From assembly GCA_946408655.1 (NCBI GenBank), contig CAMJTE010000004.1, positions 1-38,099 on the forward strand: a stretch of DNA of 38,099 nt. The letters run 5' to 3'. Both the position numbers and the translations under genes were made by a program. Below, one piece after another: positions 1 through 7,537 of the stretch (within the stretch, counting starts at the first letter, position 1; every line of letters starts with the position of its first letter). Under the pieces are notes generated by a model that was not told the origin of the DNA, searched no databases, and saw only the letters and a list, made by a program, of their open reading frames with translations. This stretch comes from an uncultured Caryophanales bacterium (GTDB lineage: Bacteria; Bacillota_I; Bacilli_A; RF39; UBA660).

Positions 1-13
1 TTGAGGTGTTAGA

Positions 14-1099
14 TTGAATAAGGTAACAAATAATATAACTGATGTATTAAAAATATTTGAAGAAAATGGATATGAAGCATATTTTGTTGGGGGATATCCT
101 AGAGATTTATATTTAGGTCTTGATACGATAGATTATGATATTACAACCAATGCAACTCCAAAAGAAATGATGAAGATGTTTGATATAAAGAGTGAGTGCT
201 ATGGATGTGTTAAATTTACATATAAAAAGAATAAATTTGAGGCAACTACATATAGACGTGATATTAAATATGCTGATAATAGAAAACCAATTGAGATTGA
301 ATATGTTAATGATTTAAAGACTGATTTAGAAAGAAGAGACTTTACTATTAATACATTATGTATGGATTCTTCTGGTAATATTATTGATTTGTTAAATGGT
401 AAAAAAGATATAGATAATAGAATAATTAGAGTTGTAGGTAATACTAATAAGAAACTTAGTGAAGATGCACTGCGTATTTTAAGAGCACTCCGTTTCGCAA
501 CAACATTAAATTTTAAACTAGACTCAAAGTTAATAGAAGGAATAAAAAAGTATGGTTATTTAGTTAAAAACTTATCATACGATAGAAAGAAAAGTGAACT
601 TGATAAAATATTTGCATCACCTAATTTTGAATATGGAATAAAACTTATAAGAGAACTAGACTTAGAGAACCCACTAGAGATAAACACTTATAATTTAAAG
701 CAAACAACATATTTAGTGGGAGTTTGGGCACAACTTAATACAGATAATTATAAATTTAACAAGTCAGAATCTGATACTATTAAAAAAGTAAGAGAATTAT
801 TAGAATTAGATATTCTTAACCCTAAGATAATATATAAGTACGGTCTTTATCCAATTACAATAGCAGCAGAAATAAAAAACATTGATATTGCTAAAATAAA
901 TCAAATATATAAAACACTAAAAATTAAAAATAGAGGAGAAATAGATATTACTCCTACACTAATATGTGATACATTAAATATGGAACCAAGTAGTATGCTA
1001 AACATGATAATTACGGATATAGAAGAAAAAATAATAGATAATAATCTTGAAAATGATGAGAATAAAATCGTAAAATACTTAAAAGAAACATACCTTTAA
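14..1099 (+). CDS. cca: CCA tRNA nucleotidyltransferase
   Basis: Adds or repairs the 3' CCA of tRNAs in the cytoplasm. The head domain has the class II nucleotidyltransferase signature: GGYPRD around residues 26-31, the metal-binding pair D40/D42 in DYDITTNATP, RRDFTINTL near 107-115 and the RILRALRFA helix near 153-161. At 361 residues it is somewhat shorter than many bacterial CCA enzymes, mainly in the C-terminal body and tail. It starts with TTG at 14, behind a GAGGTG ribosome binding site at 3-8. The window begins only 13 bases upstream, so its promoter and any operon partner are unseen. CCA-adding enzyme and poly(A) polymerase I share this fold; the length and Gram-positive context favour the CCA enzyme. 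Confidence 0.93.
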   Translation: MNKVTNNITDVLKIFEENGYEAYFVGGYPRDLYLGLDTIDYDITTNATPKEMMKMFDIKSECYGCVKFTYKKNKFEATTYRRDIKYADNRKPIEIEYVNDLKTDLERRDFTINTLCMDSSGNIIDLLNGKKDIDNRIIRVVGNTNKKLSEDALRILRALRFATTLNFKLDSKLIEGIKKYGYLVKNLSYDRKKSELDKIFASPNFEYGIKLIRELDLENPLEINTYNLKQTTYLVGVWAQLNTDNYKFNKSESDTIKKVRELLELDILNPKIIYKYGLYPITIAAEIKNIDIAKINQIYKTLKIKNRGEIDITPTLICDTLNMEPSSMLNMIITDIEEKIIDNNLENDENKIVKYLKETYL

Positions 1100-1114
1100 A
1101 TAGGGTGTTTTTTT

Positions 1115-1717
1115 ATGAAAAAAATATTTCTGATAATTATACTATGTTTATCCAATGTGTTTATTTTTTATAGTAGAGATAAAGAAGTATCGATAGAGAA
1201 GATAGATATCAATTTACAGTTTAACGAATTAGGAATAATATTTTTAGATTTAAATGATTCTAATACTTTGTTAATTAGTCTAAATAATACTAATATATTG
1301 TATATTGTTGATTATAAAGATTCTATTAGTTTAAAAAAAGAACTAATTTATCTTGGAAAAAAAATAGATTTTATTGTAATGAATAAAGAGTATGAAATTG
1401 ATATTAATGCTCCTAAAAAAATAGTAAATGAAAGATTAAATATTAATAATATTATATTTAATAATGGTATTTATAAATCAATAAATTATAATAATAACTC
1501 ACTTTGTATTAATAGTTCTAATTGTGATTATGCATATTATAGTACAAATAATATTAAAGTTAATAATAATAAAGTATTATTTATAAGTAAAAATATAAAG
1601 ATGAGTGATAAATTATATGAAGAGTGGGTAGATATATATAAATTAAATAATAGTGTATATACAGTTTTAAAAATAAAAGATACATATCAAGTATTAGAGA
1701 TAATAAAAAACATATAG
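1115..1717 (+). CDS. Hypothetical membrane-anchored protein, possibly a degenerate ComEC-like domain
   Basis: I do not recognise this 200-residue protein with confidence. It has an N-terminal hydrophobic segment (residues 3-20, signal peptide or anchor) followed by an Asn/Ile-rich extracytoplasmic domain. The stretch from about residue 32 (LNFxELGIIFLDLN, then TLLISLNNTNILYIVDY) resembles in layout the start of ComEC-type metallo-beta-lactamase domains, but no metal-binding His/Asp motif is present, so an enzymatic role is unlikely. It starts 15 bases after cca and is probably cotranscribed with it. Its stop lies inside the hairpin at 1708-1729 shared with the convergent tspO. The ComEC resemblance is my inference. 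Confidence 0.6.
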   Translation: MKKIFLIIILCLSNVFIFYSRDKEVSIEKIDINLQFNELGIIFLDLNDSNTLLISLNNTNILYIVDYKDSISLKKELIYLGKKIDFIVMNKEYEIDINAPKKIVNERLNINNIIFNNGIYKSINYNNNSLCINSSNCDYAYYSTNNIKVNNNKVLFISKNIKMSDKLYEEWVDIYKLNNSVYTVLKIKDTYQVLEIIKNI

Positions 1718-1729
1718 AGCTATATGTTT
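1708..1729. terminator. Bidirectional hairpin between convergent genes
   Basis: Arms AAACATATAG and CTATATGTTT (10 bp) separated by two bases; the stop codons of both flanking genes fall inside. Read on the minus strand it is followed by six T residues (A-run at 1705-1710), so it fits a tspO terminator best; the plus-strand T-run is short. Confidence 0.6.
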
Positions 1730-2154
1730 AAAAGATATACAGATAAACTTAATATGGTTGCAAATACATTCCATATAACATAAGGAATAAACCATTTAGA
1801 CTTAGTTTCATTGTATAAAAATAATGAACTAATAAGAACTATTACAGTATCAACAAAAGCAATAAATGGACTTTTTACAATAAAGAATAAAAAAGTAAAT
1901 ATTTGATTAGAAAAATAATTAATAATTAAACTTTTATAATAATCAATACTTTTATTTTTATTAGTATAAAGTCCGATTGCAATCAATATATATAGTATAG
2001 TCCATACTATTGGAAATACAATACCAGGTGGCGCAAAGAATGGTTTCTTAATTGAATCATAAAAAGATGTATCAGTTCTAAGAATTAAACTAGATAAAAA
2101 CCATGGTAATAAACATATAAGAAATTTTACTGCGCTTTTAATAATATTTTTCAT
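1720..2154 (-). CDS. tspO: TspO/MBR family membrane protein
   Basis: Small integral membrane protein of the TspO/mitochondrial benzodiazepine receptor family, which binds tetrapyrroles and related ligands; its physiological role in bacteria is debated. The diagnostic core is present: a KPFFAPPGIVFPIVWTILY stretch at about residues 37-55, preceded by a WFLSSL segment and followed by more hydrophobic segments, consistent with five helices. Its 144 residues are close to family size. It starts at ATG 2154 behind a strong AAGGAGG site. It is divergent from the rhomboid gene, and that gene's predicted -35 overlaps the tspO ribosome binding site, so the two share a compact regulatory region. Confidence 0.88.
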   Translation of the reverse strand: MKNIIKSAVKFLICLLPWFLSSLILRTDTSFYDSIKKPFFAPPGIVFPIVWTILYILIAIGLYTNKNKSIDYYKSLIINYFSNQIFTFLFFIVKSPFIAFVDTVIVLISSLFLYNETKSKWFIPYVIWNVFATILSLSVYLLNI

Positions 2155-2164
2155 AAAGTCCTCC

Positions 2165-2193
2165 TTTACATATTTTATGAAATGTATTAAAAT
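2165..2193 (+). promoter_or_regulatory. Promoter of the rhomboid gene
   Basis: TTTACA at 2165-2170 and TAAAAT at 2188-2193 with a 17-base spacer, 29 bases before the rhomboid start. Good match to a vegetative sigma-A promoter. Confidence 0.6.
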
Positions 2194-2222
2194 ATTATTA
2201 CGAGGAATAAGTAGGTGAAAAA

Positions 2223-3389
2223 ATGAATATAACGCTAAATAAAAATGATGAAATCGTTATGAAGTTATTACATTATTTTATAATAGAACAAAATTATAAT
2301 CCAGTTGTTTTACATGGAGCTAAAGATGAAATATGGTTAGAAAAATCAGATGGTGATTATAAAATAATTAGAATAGTAAGTAATTATATCCATAATAATG
2401 AACAATTAGGATTTGATATATATAGAACAAAACAAATTATTAAGAAAATTAGAAAGAAAATGTTTTTATTTAAAGTTCCATCATTAAGTATATTTGTGAA
2501 TTTAGGAGATAGTGTACAGTTAGATAGTATAAAAGACAATAACATATCACTTGCCAGATTATCTGAATTTGAGGATATTAAAAAATATGATTTTATAACA
2601 AATAGTTTTCCTAATATACTAGAAGTTGAACAAGATAGTAAAAAAGGCATTGAATTATTTGTTAAACTTACTAATGAAATTAATATGAAAAATAAAGTAG
2701 AAAATGATAAAGCAGAAGAAATATTTTCTAAGAAGAAACCAGTAATTACATATATACTTATTTTAATAAATTTAATAATGTTTATAATAAGTGCATTAGA
2801 TAGTGGAGACTTCTTTAATATAAGTACTAATACTATTTATAAATATGGTGGCTTAGTTAGTAGAGATTATTTAAGTAGTATTACAGATTATACAAGAATA
2901 TTTACAAGTGGATTTTTACATGCTGGATTCATTCATTTTATATTTAATATGTATGCTCTTTATGTAATAGGTCCGCAGATAGAAAGCTTCTTTGGTAAAT
3001 TTAAGTATTCAATAATATATATAGGAAGTATGATATTTGGTAATTTATTATCACTACTATTCTTAAATGGTAATGTAATAAGTTGTGGAGCATCAGGTGC
3101 GATATTTGGACTTTTGGGATCACTTTTATACTTTGGATACCATTACAGAGTATATTTGTCTGATGTAATTAAGTCACAAATAATTCCTTTAATTGCGATA
3201 AATCTAATAATAGGTGTTATGTTATCAGGAGTTAATGTAATTGCCCATGTTGGTGGATTAATAGGTGGATACTTAGTATCTAAAGCAGTAGGAGTTAAAT
3301 ATAAAAGTACTAAGGTAGATCAAATAAACGGTATAATAATGAGCCTAATATTTGCTGGATTCTTAGTTTATATGATATTCTTCAGGTAG
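2223..3389 (+). CDS. Rhomboid family intramembrane serine protease (YqgP/GluP-like)
   Basis: Cleaves membrane protein substrates within the lipid bilayer. The C-terminal half (from about residue 170) has the rhomboid six-helix core: the HAGFIHFIFNMYAL segment near 240, the GASGAIFG motif with catalytic serine S291, and the partner histidine H342 in AHVGGLIGGYL. An N-terminal soluble domain of about 165 residues precedes the first membrane segment, as in Bacillus YqgP (GluP), which has been linked to quality control of a magnesium transporter. The closest type is inferred from domain order and the 388-residue length. It has its own promoter, a TAGGTG ribosome binding site and no operon partner; rpsP follows with an independent promoter. 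Confidence 0.9.
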   Translation: MNITLNKNDEIVMKLLHYFIIEQNYNPVVLHGAKDEIWLEKSDGDYKIIRIVSNYIHNNEQLGFDIYRTKQIIKKIRKKMFLFKVPSLSIFVNLGDSVQLDSIKDNNISLARLSEFEDIKKYDFITNSFPNILEVEQDSKKGIELFVKLTNEINMKNKVENDKAEEIFSKKKPVITYILILINLIMFIISALDSGDFFNISTNTIYKYGGLVSRDYLSSITDYTRIFTSGFLHAGFIHFIFNMYALYVIGPQIESFFGKFKYSIIYIGSMIFGNLLSLLFLNGNVISCGASGAIFGLLGSLLYFGYHYRVYLSDVIKSQIIPLIAINLIIGVMLSGVNVIAHVGGLIGGYLVSKAVGVKYKSTKVDQINGIIMSLIFAGFLVYMIFFR

Positions 3390-3405
3390 TGTTAACTAAA
3401 AATGG

Positions 3406-3434
3406 TTGACAGAATAAATTTTATATACTATAAT
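3406..3434 (+). promoter_or_regulatory. Consensus sigma-A promoter for rpsP-khpA
   Basis: Perfect TTGACA (3406-3411), 17-base spacer, perfect TATAAT (3429-3434). Transcription should start near 3441, just before the AAAGGAGGTG ribosome binding site at 3451-3460. This excludes the upstream in-frame ATG at 3402 as the rpsP start, since it would lie inside the promoter. Confidence 0.9.
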
Positions 3435-3464
3435 ATACCTGTAATTAAAAAAAGGAGGTGTATT

Positions 3465-3737
3465 ATGGCAGTTAAATTAAGATTAAAAAGAATGGGAGCT
3501 AAAAAGAAACCATTTTACCGTATTGTTGCAGCAGATTCTAGAGCCCCAAGAGATGGAAGATTCATAGAAGAAGTAGGATATTATGATCCAACAAAAATGC
3601 CTGCAGTTGTAAAAGTAGATGAAGATAAAGCAATGAAATGGTTATCTACAGGAGCAATCCCAACTGATACTGTAAGAAATATATTCAGTAAAGAAGGAAT
3701 TATGAAGAAATTCCATGAAAGTAAAATGAAGAAATAA
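3465..3737 (+). CDS. rpsP: 30S ribosomal protein bS16
   Basis: Small-subunit ribosomal protein needed for 30S assembly. The 90-residue sequence begins [20 protein letters not shown] and contains [20 protein letters not shown], the family signature. It starts at ATG 3465 behind AAAGGAGGTG; an open frame upstream from 3402 overlaps the promoter and does not match the conserved N-terminus. It forms a two-gene operon with khpA 16 bases downstream. In most Firmicutes rimM, trmD and rplS follow; here the operon ends after khpA, next to an accessory region. Confidence 0.98.
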   Translation: MAVKLRLKRMGAKKKPFYRIVAADSRAPRDGRFIEEVGYYDPTKMPAVVKVDEDKAMKWLSTGAIPTDTVRNIFSKEGIMKKFHESKMKK

Positions 3738-3753
3738 GTAAAGAGAGGCAATT

Positions 3754-3996
3754 ATGCAGTTAGTAGAACTTACGGAATTTTTAGTAAAAAGTTTAGTTTC
3801 CAATAAAGATGTAGTCGAGGTTAATGTTGCTGAAGAAAACAACGTAAAAGTTGTTCAAGTGCTAGTAGCTGAAGATGATATTGGAACAGTAATTGGAAAA
3901 CGCGGAAATATTGCTAATGCAATTCGTACAATTATTCAAGCTAGTAGCTACCATAATAAAGATGGTAAAGTTAGAATAAATTTTGATACAAAGTAA
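3754..3996 (+). CDS. khpA: KH-domain RNA-binding protein KhpA
   Basis: Short (80-residue) single KH-domain protein of the KhpA/YlqC family, which binds RNA, usually with KhpB, and has been linked to cell division and envelope synthesis in streptococci. The GxxG loop is visible in VIGKRGNIANAIRTII near residues 48-63. Its place directly after rpsP is the conserved Firmicutes arrangement. Start ATG 3754 has an AAAGAGAGG-like site. Just after the stop a short hairpin-like AAGA-GAAA-TCTT with T-rich sequence (4000-4020) may end transcription, facing the convergent nuclease gene. Confidence 0.95.
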   Translation: MQLVELTEFLVKSLVSNKDVVEVNVAEENNVKVVQVLVAEDDIGTVIGKRGNIANAIRTIIQASSYHNKDGKVRINFDTK

Positions 3997-4020
3997 GAAG
4001 AGAAATCTTTTTATTTTTTT

Positions 4021-4809
4021 TTAATTAATTATTTCTTTGCCAGGATTAGAATTGTAATAGTATAATCTATCGAAAAGATAATATACTTTATCCTTATCAA
4101 TTTCAAAAACTAAGTTTTTATTACGATATCTTCCTGCATCATTACCACTTTTACTAATTCTAGATATTAAGCTGGCATTAATATTACCATTTTTAAGTAA
4201 ATACATAAATTTTCCAAAACTTTTTAATTTATATACATCAATTTTGTAATTCTTAAAATATTTCTTTCCTTTAACTCTTTTTTGCATTGCATAAACAATA
4301 GCCATCCTTTGTAATTTAATCATAAGATGATTATATAGTGTTTTAATATATATGAAAGACTTTCTTTCTATTAGATTTTCATCTAAATCATATACATCAA
4401 GAAATATTTTATCATCATCCATAGAAAACTGAAAATACCACTTACTATTAACTAAAGTTTTATCTTTAAAATTTATTTTAGTAAACAATGTTTTCTTATT
4501 ACGATATACTTGATCATAACTTCCATATTTTTCAACTATTCTATCAATTTCTGGAAAAGTAGGACCATCAAAAGCAGCTGAAAATAGAAATAGGGGATAA
4601 GTACTATTAATAGTTGTACATTTAACCTCTATACCATAAAAATCCGGAAAATACATACTATCAGGATTTTTACCTAACTCACGTTCAAAAGTAATACCAA
4701 CATTACCAAAGCTATTATCATTAGCTCCAGATATCCAATCTCTTTTTAGAATGTTTTTAAATTCATCAACAATAGGTTTTATCGTTTTATCTATTTCTTT
4801 TATATACAT
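4021..4809 (-). CDS. Solitary MvaI/BcnI (MutH-fold) type restriction endonuclease-like protein
   Basis: Predicted Mg-dependent DNA endonuclease of the PD-(D/E)XK superfamily, MutH/MvaI branch. With the start at ATG 4809 (262 residues) the catalytic residues are E42, D56, E61 and K63: GNVGITFERELG, then MYFPDFYGIEVKC. The D-x4-E-x-K spacing matches what I recall for MvaI, and the E-to-D distance of 14 matches MutH. The longer frame begins with GTG 4818, but GGGGTGA at 4821-4815 is the ribosome binding site for ATG 4809. No DNA methyltransferase is present nearby, so it is either an orphan nuclease, a methyl-directed (type IV-like) enzyme or a MutH-like nicking function. It is convergent with khpA and downstream of a regulator gene in the same orientation. 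Confidence 0.7.
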   Translation of the reverse strand: MYIKEIDKTIKPIVDEFKNILKRDWISGANDNSFGNVGITFERELGKNPDSMYFPDFYGIEVKCTTINSTYPLFLFSAAFDGPTFPEIDRIVEKYGSYDQVYRNKKTLFTKINFKDKTLVNSKWYFQFSMDDDKIFLDVYDLDENLIERKSFIYIKTLYNHLMIKLQRMAIVYAMQKRVKGKKYFKNYKIDVYKLKSFGKFMYLLKNGNINASLISRISKSGNDAGRYRNKNLVFEIDKDKVYYLFDRLYYYNSNPGKEIIN

Positions 4810-4828
4810 TTTCATCACCCCGCAAACA

Positions 4829-4857
4829 ACAATATCATATTAGATAAGTGATTGCAA
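4829..4857 (-). promoter_or_regulatory. Promoter of the nuclease gene
   Basis: On the minus strand TTGCAA (4857-4852), 17-base spacer ending in TGA, then TATTGT (4834-4829): a -35 with an extended -10, about 20 bases before the start codon. It shows the nuclease can be transcribed separately from the regulator gene upstream. Confidence 0.5.
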
Positions 4858-4931
4858 ATGACGCTTTTTGATGATTTACTTTAAAAAAAATACAAAAAAT
4901 AAATATTTGAATGTAGATTTTAAATAATTGC

Positions 4932-4968
4932 AAAAAAAATATACGAACTTATTAAAAAACGTATATTT
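4932..4968 (-). terminator. Terminator of the HTH regulator gene
   Basis: On the minus strand arms AAATATACG and CGTATATTT (9 bp) with a 14-base loop, followed by a long T run; it begins directly at the regulator's stop codon. Confidence 0.8.
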
Positions 4969-5424
4969 CTAATTTTTTACAAAAGTTTCATTTTTTTCTT
5001 TTCCACATAATTCATCTATATCAATATCATACATTTTACAAAGCATTATTAATCTATCAATTGGAATAACTATTTTACCATTAAAGTATCTCTGACAAGT
5101 TGCACCTGTACATTTAATACTTTTTCCAATTTTTTCATATGAGCTTTTATTTTCGTTTTTTAATGTATTTAAATTAGAAAGTAAGATATTATAATTCATT
5201 TTATTAATACTTTCCTTAAATTCAATTTTTTTATCAATTCCAAGTACACAAGACATACTAACTTTATAAAATACTGATAAATCATCTACAATTTTTATTG
5301 GTATCATAACAACACCACGTTCCCAATTATTATAAGTTGTTCTTTTACATCCTAATGCTTCTGAAACATCATTTTGTGTAAATTCTTTTTCATTCCTTAA
5401 TCGTCTTAAATTATTAGAATACAT
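4969..5424 (-). CDS. Transcriptional regulator with two XRE-type HTH domains
   Basis: Predicted DNA-binding regulator of 151 residues. Two helix-turn-helix modules of the Cro/C1 (XRE) type lie in tandem: residues about 4-63 (NLRRLRNEKEFTQNDVSEAL, TTYNNWERG) and about 80-143 (LNTLKNENKSSYEKIGKSIK, ATCQRYFNG). Most XRE regulators carry one such domain, so this may act as a built-in dimer or bind a split operator. It starts at ATG 5424 with AGGGTG as ribosome binding site. It lies upstream of the nuclease, same strand, separated by its own terminator and the nuclease promoter. By analogy with C proteins it could control the nuclease; that is inference. Confidence 0.8.
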   Translation of the reverse strand: MYSNNLRRLRNEKEFTQNDVSEALGCKRTTYNNWERGVVMIPIKIVDDLSVFYKVSMSCVLGIDKKIEFKESINKMNYNILLSNLNTLKNENKSSYEKIGKSIKCTGATCQRYFNGKIVIPIDRLIMLCKMYDIDIDELCGKEKNETFVKN

Positions 5425-5473
5425 ATAAACACCCTGTAATTATTGTCGCATTTTTTCCAATATTTTCCATGTT

Positions 5474-5526
5474 TTGACTAATGTATGTAATAAAAATGCT
5501 ATTTTTTTCTTAATCTGGGTTATAAT
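5474..5526 (+). promoter_or_regulatory. Candidate promoters of the 94-residue orphan gene
   Basis: Two options: TTGACT (5474-5479), 17 bases, TGCTAT (5497-5502); or the stronger TATAAT at 5521-5526 without a good -35. Both fire towards the gene at 5572 and lie in the divergent region shared with the HTH regulator. Confidence 0.4.
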
Positions 5527-5571
5527 AATTATATATAGAACTATAGTGTAAGAATAAAAGAGGTGTTTATA

Positions 5572-5856
5572 ATGGCAAAAGAATCAAATAATTTATATGA
5601 GCAGGTATATTTATTTTTCTTAAAAAAGGATGCAAATGATATTGTTTTTCACTATATTAGAAGAGGAATGAACTTAATATTTAATAGCGATTCATTATTA
5701 ATTACTAGTATAAATGATTCATATGTTATAACGGTTATTAATAAAAATAAAAAAAAATATTGGAATTTATATTCCAATAAAACTAGTAATAGTTATAATT
5801 TGTTATGTAAAAAAGGCAATCTAGAAGATGTATTTCAATTTATATATAAGATATAA
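5572..5856 (+). CDS. Small orphan protein, 94 residues
   Basis: I do not recognise it. Starting at ATG 5572 (the upstream GTG at 5563 sits inside the AAGAGGTG ribosome binding site) it encodes a soluble-looking protein with no membrane segment or Cys motif. The middle reads like an alternating beta-strand domain (SLLITSINDSYVITVINK, then KKYWNLYSNKT), possibly a small binding domain. It is divergent from the tandem-HTH regulator and convergent with the predicted structured RNA. Its place beside a nuclease and regulator suggests cargo of the mobile element, perhaps a modulator or defence-related partner, but nothing in the sequence proves this. Confidence 0.65.
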   Translation: MAKESNNLYEQVYLFFLKKDANDIVFHYIRRGMNLIFNSDSLLITSINDSYVITVINKNKKKYWNLYSNKTSNSYNLLCKKGNLEDVFQFIYKI

Positions 5857-5904
5857 TTACTATTTTTCTATTTAATTATTATAACCGCTCGGTCATATCT
5901 AGCG

Positions 5905-6008
5905 CCACAAAAAAATCCTACATCAGTAGGATAATTGTAGTCAATTGGTGCGAGTGTCGTAGATATCTACAACTTTTCACAAGTACGAATGATATAAATA
6001 TCACTCAC
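5905..6008 (-). ncRNA. Predicted structured small RNA with CCA-like tail and terminator
   Basis: An unannotated minus-strand transcription unit. An extended -10 (TGC plus TATATT, 6024-6016) with a weak -35 (TTCAAA) places the start near G6008. From there GUGAGUG (6008-6002) pairs with CACUCGC (5956-5950) and is followed by ACCA. The enclosed sequence folds into three small hairpins: GATA/TATC, ACTT/AAGT and TTGTAG/CTACGA with a 4-base loop. A 7-bp hairpin ATCCTAC/GTAGGAT plus seven T residues follows at 5932-5909. The layout recalls a cloverleaf of 63 nt, but there is no T-psi-C loop, so it is not a normal tRNA. It lies between the small orphan gene and the ClpX-like gene. Function unknown. 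Confidence 0.55.
5909..5932 (-). terminator. Intrinsic terminator of the predicted small RNA
   Basis: Perfect 7-bp stem ATCCTAC/GTAGGAT, 4-base loop, seven T residues on the minus strand (A-run 5909-5915). No minus-strand gene lies upstream until beyond the ClpX-like gene, so it most likely serves the small RNA starting near 6008. Confidence 0.75.
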
Positions 6009-6015
6009 TAATAAA

Positions 6016-6044
6016 AATATAGCACAATTTTTAAGAAATTTGAA
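6016..6044 (-). promoter_or_regulatory. Promoter of the predicted small RNA
   Basis: On the minus strand: weak -35 TTCAAA, 17 bases, TGC and TATATT (-10 at 6021-6016). Back to back with the ClpX-like gene's promoter. Confidence 0.5.
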
Positions 6045-6071
6045 TAGTTTTAACAAAAAAATTAAAAAGTA

Positions 6072-6080
6072 TGATATAAT
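6072..6080 (+). promoter_or_regulatory. Extended -10 promoter of the ClpX-like gene
   Basis: TGA followed by TATAAT (6075-6080); the possible -35 TTAACA is 19 bases upstream. The AAGGGGG ribosome binding site follows at about 6093-6099. Confidence 0.65.
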
Positions 6081-6107
6081 AACTCTCGCATTAAGGGGGA
6101 ATTTGTT

Positions 6108-7502
6108 ATGGCAAATTTAAGAATTGGTTATTTATTTAAAAAGAAATATGTTAAATATGAAAACAAAAAATATGAAATTTTTGAGTTTATTGATTATGTA
6201 GCTGGTATTGGTTTTACTAACACTGAAAATAATGATAGAATTAATGTTTTAAGTGGAAACTACAACGGAACATATGCAAGTTTTATAAATAAAAACGGAA
6301 ATGAAGAAGAATTTGTTTTTTTAGCAGATAATCTTGAAGATGCTTTGAAAGTTAATGATAATCATGTTAATTTTATTGCAATTAGAAACAAACGAATATC
6401 ATCTACTGGTAAGTATTATTTAAGAGGAGATAATGGAACTAGTTTATCAAAATTAATAAATGAAGATTTAATAACATATTTACAAAATAATGATAAAAAA
6501 GGACAATCGGATTTTGATGAAGATGAATTTGAAAAAACTAGTGATATATCGTCTATGTATTCTTCAATCAAAAAAACAATAATTTCGCAAGATGAACAAA
6601 TAATGCAAATATTAACTGCACTATTTAAAAATCAAAAGGTTGTTAATTCTGATTTAGATATGGATTTAGTTGCCAAATTAAAAGAAAATATTTTAATTTA
6701 TGGTTCTACAGGAACTGGAAAAACTGAAATATTAAAAAGAATATCTAGATTGTATAATATACCTATAGTTATTGAAGATGCAACTGCGCTTTCTGAAACA
6801 GGTTATCAAGGTAGAAAAATAACCGATATGCTTGAAGACTTATGTCTTGCAGCAAATAATGATATTGAACTTGCTGAAAAAGGAATATTAGTTATTGATG
6901 AATTTGATAAACTTGCTGAAAAATCTGGGGATAGTCAATCTCATGTTTCTAGACTAGGAGTTCAAAGATCACTATTAAAATTACTTGATGGAACATTATT
7001 TTATTTTGATGATAAAAAATTTGATACATCGAAATTAACAGTTGTTGGATTAGGTGCTTTTACTGGAATTACAAAAGGCGACGATTATAAGCAACTAACA
7101 ACTGATGATTTTATGAAATATGGAATTATGAGAGAATTAATTGGAAGATTTTCAAAAACTATTGCTATGAATCCATTATCAAAGGAAGATATAATAAAGA
7201 TACTAAAAGAATCTGATTTCAGCCCATTAAATACATATAAAAAATTATTTGATATGTTAGAAGTAAATTTTGATTTTAGTGATGAATTTATTGAATATAT
7301 AGCTGAACTTGCCATTGCAAAACAAAGTGGTGCCAGAAGTTTAAAAACTGTATTTGATGATTGCATTAGTAGTGCTTTATTTAGAATTTTTGCAGGAGAA
7401 TATTCAAGTATTTCACTAGTAAAACCTGATGATGAAAATAATAAACCTTATGTGTTAACAAAAACTAAAGAAAAAAAACATGGATTTTTTGGAAGAAAAT
7501 AA
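6108..7502 (+). CDS. ClpX-like AAA+ ATPase of a mobile element
   Basis: AAA+ unfoldase-type ATPase, 464 residues. The core from about residue 190 follows ClpX closely: Walker A GSTGTGKT (199-206), DATALSETGYQGRK, Walker B GILVIDEFDK (259-268), GVQRSLLKLLDGT, an IGRF box with sensor region (about 345-349) and the sensor 2 motif SGARSL near 407. It differs from housekeeping ClpX in two ways. The N-terminal zinc finger is replaced by about 150 residues of unrelated sequence, and the segment holding the ClpP-binding IGF loop is shortened with no such tripeptide. So it probably remodels a partner without ClpP; the relaxase or recombinase complex of the element is an obvious but unproved client. 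Convergent with the relaxase, only seven bases apart. Confidence 0.8.
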   Translation: MANLRIGYLFKKKYVKYENKKYEIFEFIDYVAGIGFTNTENNDRINVLSGNYNGTYASFINKNGNEEEFVFLADNLEDALKVNDNHVNFIAIRNKRISSTGKYYLRGDNGTSLSKLINEDLITYLQNNDKKGQSDFDEDEFEKTSDISSMYSSIKKTIISQDEQIMQILTALFKNQKVVNSDLDMDLVAKLKENILIYGSTGTGKTEILKRISRLYNIPIVIEDATALSETGYQGRKITDMLEDLCLAANNDIELAEKGILVIDEFDKLAEKSGDSQSHVSRLGVQRSLLKLLDGTLFYFDDKKFDTSKLTVVGLGAFTGITKGDDYKQLTTDDFMKYGIMRELIGRFSKTIAMNPLSKEDIIKILKESDFSPLNTYKKLFDMLEVNFDFSDEFIEYIAELAIAKQSGARSLKTVFDDCISSALFRIFAGEYSSISLVKPDDENNKPYVLTKTKEKKHGFFGRK

Positions 7503-7537
7503 AAGACAATTACATATCAATTTCGTAATCGTCTTTT
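7501..7537. terminator. Bidirectional terminator overlapping both gene ends
   Basis: Arms AAAAGAC-A-ATTAC and GTAAT-C-GTCTTTT (one mismatch) with an 11-base loop. The ATPase stop and the last codons of the relaxase lie inside; T-rich flanks on both strands. A compact shared terminator for two convergent genes. Confidence 0.7.

Noticed and set aside
3402-3464. Upstream extension of the rpsP reading frame
   Set aside because: It lies inside the consensus promoter and before the strong ribosome binding site at 3451-3460, and the conserved protein starts at 3465.
5884-5908. GC-rich segment resembling a tRNA-Ser D-arm on the minus strand (GACCGAGCGGT)
   Set aside because: No acceptor stem, anticodon arm or T arm can be built around it; similarity is limited to one arm and may be chance.
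5946-6008. A true tRNA gene
   Set aside because: Acceptor-like stem and CCA are present, but it is only 63 nt and lacks a T-psi-C loop and a 7-base anticodon loop; reported as a structured RNA instead.
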